Source: Chiua virens
Taxonomy: Eukaryota > Basidiomycota > Agaricomycetes > Boletales > Boletaceae
DNA length: 64,000 bases
NCBI GenBank assembly: GCA_019787685.1
Contig: JAHNUO010000002.1
Coordinates: 2,542,001 to 2,606,000 of the forward strand
Direction: 5' to 3'
The translations under genes and the position numbers were made by a program. Each line of letters begins with the position of its first letter. Positions within the stretch are counted from its first letter, which is position 1. Below, in pieces: positions 57,284 to 64,000 of the stretch. Under the pieces are notes generated by a model, which saw only the letters and a program-made list of their open reading frames with translations, was not told the DNA's origin and did no database searches.

Positions 57284-58430
57284 GATGCGGTTGTTGACGA
57301 AAGTTTAACTTCACCCTAGCAGAGGTAGCAGAGGAGAAAATCGACCGGGTCAATGGTAGGGATGGTGTGTAGGATGGTGACACCCTGGACCCGATTACTC
57401 TGAGGTGCTGATCGAGGCACGATATTTCTGCGCGAGTGCGAGCAGAGAATCTAAATCCGAATTGAACCTCATCGCCGCTGGAGGATCAGAGTAGACGACT
57501 CTCCTTCGCGGCTGAGCCGCAGCTCGGTCTCGTGGGCTCCGTCGAGGATCTGTTCACCCTGGCAAATGTTTTCAGTTCTGAATCCGCGTTGGTGACGAGG
57601 ACTGCAGGAGTGGCACTAAAATTGCTTGGCCCAAAAACTCGTATTCCTGAAAATTGAGGCTTATAGTATGATCCTTCAGAAGGCAGCTAAACGGAAGAGA
57701 AGACTTTTTCCGATATCGTTGCTACAAACGCTGGAATCACCTACTTCTGACTTTCAAGCAAGTAAGTAGGACGACAGTGGTTCTATCATTTGCTGTGCTG
57801 ATGCTCTGAAATTAGTAAAAACTAAGGCGCCGCCCAAGGAATCCTGCGAATTGGGGCAAACCTATATGGAAGACCACGAGCTTACAAGAGGTTTGAGTTG
57901 CAACCCAACCACTGGATTGTATTGCTTTGGTCATTGCATCGATTGGTAGGACTAGTACTTACTCTGACTTGGAGCTATCAAGGCGATGAATCGAAGGCAT
58001 GTGGATTGCCGTACCAGCTGTGAGCTGTATGTGATCCTGAGTCCCAAGGTTTGAGCCCAGAGCACGCACTGCCAATGGTGTTGACATTTTCGCCGCGTCT
58101 TGAGGCTGAGACCGAGGTTCAGTAAGCCTGTGCTTGACGTCACGTTATCGACAGACACTGCCCATTTTGAATCGTGGCTGTACCAAGTTCAATACCTCAG
58201 CCTGGCTGTCCCGTTTCTTCGAATTCCAGAAACCATCCTGATGCGAAGAAGAACCGCGATGTCTCGCATCGTTCTTGTAGAGCGAAGACGATATATAATA
58301 AGAGCCAACCTGGTCCACTGGCATCATCGCAAACCTCTCGACACTGTACGACATGTTCATCCCTCACGCTGACATTTCTAGTCTATTCAACAGCCAGTCT
58401 CCCATCAGTGTACCACCATTCCCAGTCGAT
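57284..58430. other. Spacer, no supported gene
   Basis: About 1.1 kb between the degenerate IRG-like gene and membrane-family member C. Nothing recognisable. Confidence 0.45.
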
Positions 58431-59712
58431 ATGCCTACCTCACTTTTCGCTGGACAATTCCGGTCTTTTAGGTTTGATTCGGTGGAGATGATGCCATATC
58501 TGCTATGGCTGCCGTACACGTCTACGGTAACGGACGCTCTCTGGGCTGGTACAATAACCCCGGATCCTTCCAAATAGCCAAGCGATTCCGCTCCTTTGCA
58601 AAACGGACATCTAGCAACGTTTCCTCAAAGTCGCAGTCCCAGATAACCGTAGACCCTACAACGTTGTTCGAATTGGATGCTTGCAAGGGACCCAAATTCC
58701 GTGCTGCGCATTCTGGGACTGTCATATCGGAGACGGGCTACTTGGCGGCCCTCTTGATGAAGGAATGTGCGGCCTGGGATTCAGAGGGCAAGGTGGTTCC
58801 GGGCAGGAGGACACAACCCGTTGGGATCACCTATCGTCGATCTCGGACAGACACCTACCTCCCAGATGCGACCGGCACATGTCAGTGCTTCCCCCCTCCT
58901 CTTTTCAAGTATCCCCATCGTTGCCAGCGTCGGTTCGTGTGCGCTCTGCGCTCTTTCCCGAGACGTGTATGCATCGTCTTTGATTCTAGTGGGGATCGTC
59001 GCGAGCGGTGTATCCTGCCTCGTCCTGGGCTCGGCAGATTTCGCGTTTACACACCCTGAGCCTGCCAAAGGATCGCCCGCTGGCGACGGAATTCTTATGT
59101 CCAACAAGGACATTATCCTGTTGAAAGGATCTGAAAGCGCGGTCAACTCCATCACCCGCGGCAGCTTTTCGCTTCCGCTTCTCTGGCGAGTACCACCACG
59201 GCCTCATCCAGTGGTGCTCCATCCTCTTCGTCATCCAGTGCATCACCCAGCTCCTCCTGATTTCGCAAGCATCCTTGTTCGGTCAGATCATGTTCCTCAC
59301 GTCGCTCGGGGTTTCGGCGCTGTACAACACTTGGCTTTCTTCCTTGGACAAAGACAATATCCATCGGAAGCTCTTGTTTGACAAGGTGCTCGAGAATCCT
59401 ACCTTTGCCAAGTACACGTTGGGCACAAGGACGACCGCCGTCGTCTTCATGCTCCTTGTCTTGCGATTGCAAGACGCGACGACACTTCTCGACGAACTGC
59501 TCCCCAACGATACCAAGGTATGGAAGCAGTGGAAGGCAACAATTTTGGGGCAACTCCGTCGCCCCAGCGACAAGCCTTTCCTCGATGACACCACGGCTGA
59601 CAGCCTGGAAGGGTTTACGGAGCAAGAGAAAGCGTTGTTAGAGCTGCTCTACGACGACGCAAGGGCAGCATACAAGGGTTACGAAGACTATCTCCGAATT
59701 GATTCGCTGTGA
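58431..59712 (+). pseudogene. Multi-pass membrane protein, family member C, broken
   Basis: Paralogue of the protein at 39165 in opposite orientation. Family blocks appear in order but in at least four frames: FSLDNSGLLGLI near 58440-58490; MAAVHVYGNGRSLGWYNN, KGPKFRAAHSGT and ETGYLAALLMKECA from 58505; DLGQTPTSQMRPAH, SLILVGIVASGVSC and HPEPAKGSPAGDGIL in the next frame from about 58830; then MFGQIMFLTSLGVSALYN and LLPNDTKVWKQWKATIL from 59275 to the stop at 59712. Breaks lie near the start, about 58490, 58835 and 59180. Sequence between breaks is well conserved, so inactivation is recent. Confidence 0.8.
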
Positions 59713-60154
59713 TTGGTGATAACTTATTTTTGCGTCTCCTTTGTTTCTGATACCAGACTCTACAATCTGTAGCTCCCAGCAGTATTATTCTCAGGTATAC
59801 CCCCTGGACGGGTGTTCCCCGCCCATAGATAATACCCATATATTCTCGTATACCCACTTGCACGGACGGCTTTGTAGCACCATTTGATGTAGAAACCACT
59901 TCCTGTATAGTATCCAGGATCGAATTGGTGCGAGTCGTTGAATCTCAAATGTCGGACCTGGTCTTGGCGAATTCAATACATCAAAAAGTACACGTACAAG
60001 TACAGAAAAGTAACAAAGGGAGGCATGATAGTAGAAGCAATCAAGGACGACGAGTGCGCAGCACTATACAGATTTCTCACTGGACACAAAGCACGGAGAG
60101 GTATCGCATATGTCGAGGACGAGTAGCTTTTCTTTTTTTTTTTTGGAGATGAGA
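59713..60154. other. Spacer between membrane-family C and D
   Basis: About 440 bp between convergent family members. Two open frames of about 60 codons overlap here on opposite strands; neither has recognisable similarity. Confidence 0.4.
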
Positions 60155-61492
60155 TTACTTGGAGGCCATGTATTGAGTGTAACCCCCATAAGCAGTGCGC
60201 GCGTCACCATACAGCGTCTGGAGCAGAGATCTTTCTTGTTGGCCGAACCCGTCCAATTCCCAGTCTGAATCGCAGAATTCGAGCTTTTCCTTCGCGCCGA
60301 GTTTATGTAAGATCGTCTCCTTCCATTGCCTCCAGACTTTGGTGTCGTTGGGGAGAAGTTCATTGAGGATTCTGGCAGGTTCTGTAGGCTGAAGAACAAG
60401 AAGGATGAAGACCGCTACGGCTGTGCGCGTGCCGAATGCATACTTGGTCAAAATCGGGTTCTCGAGTACATGATTAATAACAATGTCTCGTTGGAGTTTC
60501 TCCTTGTCCAAGGAGGACAGCCACGAATTGTATATCCAAGAGACGCCGAGTGAAGCGACGAACATGATTTGACCAAATAGGGTACCTTGTGGGATAAGGA
60601 GCAACTGGGCGATGAACTGGATAGTGAGGAGCATGGAACACCATCCGATGTTTTTGAAGTGGGGCTCGCTGGAGAAATTGAGGGAGAATCTGCCACGTGT
60701 GACAGAGTTTACGGCACCCTCTGCGCCTTTGAGCAAGACAATCTCTCGGTCTGAACCAAGGATACCATCGCCAGGAGGAGATCCCTTGGCAGGGTCGGGA
60801 TGTGTGAAAATAAACTTTCCTGAGCCGATGACCAGACAGGAGACACCGTTCGCGACCATGCCCAAGAGAATCATCGAGAACGAATACCAGTCCTCGAACA
60901 CGCCACAAGCGACGCAAGTGCCGACGCTGACAGAGATAGGGATGCTGGCGAGGATGGGAGAGTACGCGTTAATGCGCCTAGGTTGCATCAGGGGCGCAGG
61001 AGCGTGGTTGAGCTCGGCGATTGTGATCCCGATAGCCTGTGTTTTTCTTCCCTCCACAACTTGCCCTTCCAGAGCAGCGCACTCGTTCATGAAGAGGGCA
61101 GCGATGTGGCTGGTCTCCTCGATGATGGTGCCAGAGTGAACAGCTCTGAACTTGGGACCCTTCCAAACGTCCAATTCAAAAAATGTGGTGGGATCTGTGT
61201 GGACGCCGGGGAAAAAGCCATCGAAAAACCTGGATTTCGCGAGAAGGCCATACCGCTTGGCGATTTGATATGATCCTGGTGGATTGTACCACCCTAACCA
61301 TCGCCTATTCTCATAAATATGGACGGTCGCCATGGCCGACACTGCCTCATCGCCACCGAAGACGCCGGCTACACCCGCGGTGTCGAGATTGAACTTGGAT
61401 TTGTCCAGAGGTAAAGTGGGGGCGACCATCGAGCGACGACTGAGAATGCTGTCAGGAATGTACATGTGAGCAAGTCGAATGATGTGACACAA
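60155..61492 (-). CDS. Multi-pass membrane protein, family member D
   Basis: Single-exon member of the family at 39165, 445 residues from the first Met; Met at 61465 (MYIPDSILSRRS) or the following MVAPTLPLDKS are also possible starts and align better with A. Blocks present: SAMATVHIYENRRWLGWYN, KGPKFRAVHSGT, EETSHIAALFMNEC, HPDPAKGSPPGDGIL, SVTRGRFSLNF, LLPNDTKVWRQWKETIL and GDARTAYGGY. The hydrophobic segments are in the same places as in A. It is more diverged than A, B and C are from each other, so it is probably the oldest branch. It appears intact. Confidence 0.8.
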   Translation of the reverse strand: MCHIIRLAHMYIPDSILSRRSMVAPTLPLDKSKFNLDTAGVAGVFGGDEAVSAMATVHIYENRRWLGWYNPPGSYQIAKRYGLLAKSRFFDGFFPGVHTDPTTFFELDVWKGPKFRAVHSGTIIEETSHIAALFMNECAALEGQVVEGRKTQAIGITIAELNHAPAPLMQPRRINAYSPILASIPISVSVGTCVACGVFEDWYSFSMILLGMVANGVSCLVIGSGKFIFTHPDPAKGSPPGDGILGSDREIVLLKGAEGAVNSVTRGRFSLNFSSEPHFKNIGWCSMLLTIQFIAQLLLIPQGTLFGQIMFVASLGVSWIYNSWLSSLDKEKLQRDIVINHVLENPILTKYAFGTRTAVAVFILLVLQPTEPARILNELLPNDTKVWRQWKETILHKLGAKEKLEFCDSDWELDGFGQQERSLLQTLYGDARTAYGGYTQYMASK

Positions 61493-62647
61493 AGACGTAC
61501 ACGGATAGGATGAAATCCATGATGAGCGCTAATTTTCGACGTTTCAACACCGGAACAAATTTCTATTCAGAGATATGGGGGAGAAAATGCGGCCACGACG
61601 CGCTGAGAAAATAGAATGTATGGGATTCGATGCGGATCCGTTCGTCGTACAAGGCAGAGTCTTTGTATGTCAATCCCTCGTTGGTAGCCTATACAGACTG
61701 GCAAATGAACGCGCAACGTTGTGGATGGCTGGGTGAATTCAACATGACTACGTCACTTGCTGTGTGCGACAACAACAATCAACAAATATCGTGACGTGTG
61801 TCATCGTCATCGTTGCCCTCTCTGGTTAATAAACTCCACTCCGAACGTCATTAATTTTGGTTTACCGTGTCCCTGGATGAACACGAATCAAAGGCTTCGT
61901 TGTCTCAGCCTTGCACGATGTTATCACCCACAGGATGAGAAGCGAATTCAGTGTAGCTTCCATATACAAGATGATCATCCTACAATTCAGATCCGAGTCA
62001 AGATAACAACAGAGGTGCTGGTAAGACGGGTAAATGGTACGCAACCAACCGATTCTAATCAGCGCAACATGATTTGAGGAGCCGTGCTAAGCTATTTCCA
62101 ATTCTGTCGCACACCGTCATCATTGGATGTTCGAACGCCGGGGTACTCATCGGAAACGTCCACTCACAATATGGGCAGAATCCTGTGCCGGAGATTGTTG
62201 CACCGGAACGAGTTTTTTTCGCGAGCGTGTCACTCCCACTGGCACATGATGCCGCATATTTTGTTTTCGCATTTTTCCACTGCCTCAGAGGCATTGAGAT
62301 AATACGTTCACACTCGTCACGCATTTCTAGAAAACATACGCACATGCACACAAATATTACGTGGTCACTTGTGAAAACATTGATTTGTCGCGGTCCAAGA
62401 CAGCGAGTCGGCCTCCTCCGAATCTATAGGGGCGATTTGTCCCAACCCTTAGAATTCAATAATGACAAACAACGCCACTCGTCCATACTATTATCAGTAA
62501 GTCAGTAACACACCATAGGTGGTGATTTTAGCTCTCTTGTTCTACTCTGGTAGACTTCGCGTGAAAATTCGACTTCTTTGAAAAACTCTATCCACACCCC
62601 GCCAAACCACTCCGTTCCAGCATCGGTTCTGGCACTTTCCCTCAAGT
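61493..62647. other. Intergenic between membrane-family D and TAF4
   Basis: About 1.15 kb between divergent genes; no supported gene or RNA. Confidence 0.45.
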
Positions 62648-64000
62648 ATGAAGACCGAGTCTGAGGCTCCACAGACAACCGCCCCCGCGCAAGCCCAGCC
62701 TACCACGCAATATACTACACAATGGGGCACAGCACGTGCGCGACCGTTTTTCTTCTCTTCAGTTCCCTTCTAAACCTTTCAACAGATATCCCCATCGACC
62801 CCGCACTCCAACAACAATCTCAAGTAGCCACGTTAGTTAACATGTCCCTGTTCGATTGGAGTACTGAAATCCATGTAGTACAACTGCGTATTCTCATTAT
62901 CAATACTCGCAGCACTATCCCCAAGCAGCCTACACGCATTACCAATATGCCTCCGCGATGAACACTGCGCAAACGCAGCAACGCCAAGTTACTGCTGCGA
63001 CTTCTACGACTCCAGCTGCCGCAGCGAGTGCCAGTGGAACGGCTACCAGCGGAGTGGATACTGCCGACGTAGCTACGCTGAACGATGCGCTTGGTAGCGC
63101 AGGGGTAGATTTAAGGGTATGTAATTCCTGCTCCGCGCGATTCGGTTTCTCTTATGACACATACTAGGCCGAGGAAGAGAGTTTGCAGCGATCATACGAC
63201 TCTCACCAAACATACCGCCTTTTTGAGGATCGTTCAAAAAAGCAGCCCACGACGCCATCTTTTGACTCGCGTTTTCTCGGGCCAACCATGCGCGGTATTG
63301 GTACGCAACACAAATTACCAAGGTTCCAGAGGACTCTGTGAACTATCTTGCCCTTGCACTTCGTGCTCGACTACAGGATCTCGTTGTAGCAATGGTCGCT
63401 GCCGCTCGCCATCGCACCGATGCACAATACGATAACCGCCATCGATGTATGCGGATGGTACTCCGATGTGGAGCGTTGTTTTGCGGACTGACCTAGGCAA
63501 ACAACTTGCCGCTCTAGAAAAAAGTGAAAGGGAAGAAGAAATGAAGATTCGGAGAGAACGCAAGGAGCGAGCCGATCTCGCGGCTGCACATGCGGCTAAT
63601 CTGGCGGCGCAAACTGCTGGAGGAGGAGGCGCGATGGCCGTAGATGAAGAAGACGGCGGTGCGCCGAAAAAGAAGAAGAAGAAAGAGGGACCAGGGTGTT
63701 ACGGCGAGGAACATGTCTGAAGATGTACGCAAGAAAATGTCGAATGCGGTCGCTAGTCAAGCGGCAGGAATTGGTGGCAAGTATGCATGGATGACGGCCG
63801 CCAACTGCTCCTGCCACAGCTCCAAAACTGAAGCCAGTTGCTACTACGCCCGCACCGGCGGTTACGACACCGGCCACCACGTCGACGCCGGCCACGACAA
63901 CTGCACCCTGCGGCGTCTACTACGACGGGGACATCATGGGCGCGTCCATATGTCTCTGCAAAGCGGCCTACAACATCGAGTCAAGCTGCTGAGGAGGATG
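62648..64000 (+). CDS. TAF4: TFIID subunit TAF4 (5' part, runs off window)
   Basis: Histone-fold subunit of TFIID. The ATG at 62648 begins MKTESEAPQTTAPAQAQPTT, a low-complexity Gln/Thr/Ala N-terminus over several short exons. The TAF4 domain starts at DTADVATLNDALGSAGVDLR, continues across an intron into AEEESLQRSYDSHQTYRLF, then VNYLALALRARLQDLVVAMV with AAARHRTDAQY. The charged region LGKQLAALEKSEREEEMKIR follows, then a Lys run (near 63670) and EDVRKKMSNAVASQAAG. The gene continues past base 64000. Confidence 0.8.

Noticed and set aside
59763..60126. Two overlapping open frames of about 60 codons between membrane-family C and D
   Set aside because: No similarity, no splice or start support, and they overlap on opposite strands.
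1..64000. tRNA and rRNA genes
   Set aside because: No A-box/B-box pair or rRNA core motif was noticed by eye; a covariance-model scan would be needed to exclude them.

Overview
The window is nuclear DNA of a filamentous basidiomycete. Genes are dense and full of 45-90 nt introns with GT..AG ends and CTRAY branch points, and the housekeeping set is fungal: TFIIB, a Barentsz/CASC3-like protein, lipin/Pah1, an NDUFB9-like complex I subunit, RRN3 and TAF4. The IRG-like GTPases with coiled coils and the family of plasma-membrane-like proteins suggest an agaricomycete such as Rhizoctonia/Ceratobasidiaceae, but that is inference.

Layout. 0.3-4.7 kb: TFIIB and a Btz-domain gene, both on the minus strand. 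4.6-37.9 kb: a direct tandem duplication of about 16.5 kb. Unit 1 is 4627-21100 and unit 2 is 21097-37887; they are close to identical outside a repeat array. Each unit carries an epoxide-hydrolase-like gene, about 3.5 kb of unrecognised decayed DNA, a G-domain gene on the minus strand that contains a large 86-bp repeat array, a TRAPPC11-like remnant and IRG-like GTPase genes. 37.5-43.2 kb: an IRG-like GTPase and two members of a membrane-protein family. 44.7-53.9 kb: a conserved housekeeping block (PAH1, NDUFB9-like, RRN3, an unknown nuclear-type protein). 54.6-61.5 kb: an intact IRG-like gene, a degenerate one, and two more membrane-family members. 62.6-64 kb: the 5' part of TAF4.

The main discovery is the 86-bp array. 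Read on the minus strand, each unit is an 83-nt intron with a consensus donor (GTAAGT), a CTGAT branch site, a pyrimidine tract without AG, and a TAG acceptor. Between the acceptor and the next donor lie exactly three bases. Those three bases are hypervariable while the intron is nearly invariant. The upstream exon ends in phase 0 and the downstream exons continue in phase 0, so the array reads as 27-28 consecutive single-codon exons in the middle of a GTPase gene. Four more single-codon exons with diverged introns follow. The two duplicated copies have different codon strings (rich in Gly, Tyr, Trp, Arg), so the array has turned over since the duplication. This looks like a diversity-generating gene architecture. 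A role in self/non-self recognition or immunity is speculation.

Around it lies a cluster of IRG-like GTPases, several of them broken independently, and a four-member membrane-protein family, two of them broken. The region looks like a rapidly evolving birth-and-death cluster set between conserved genes.
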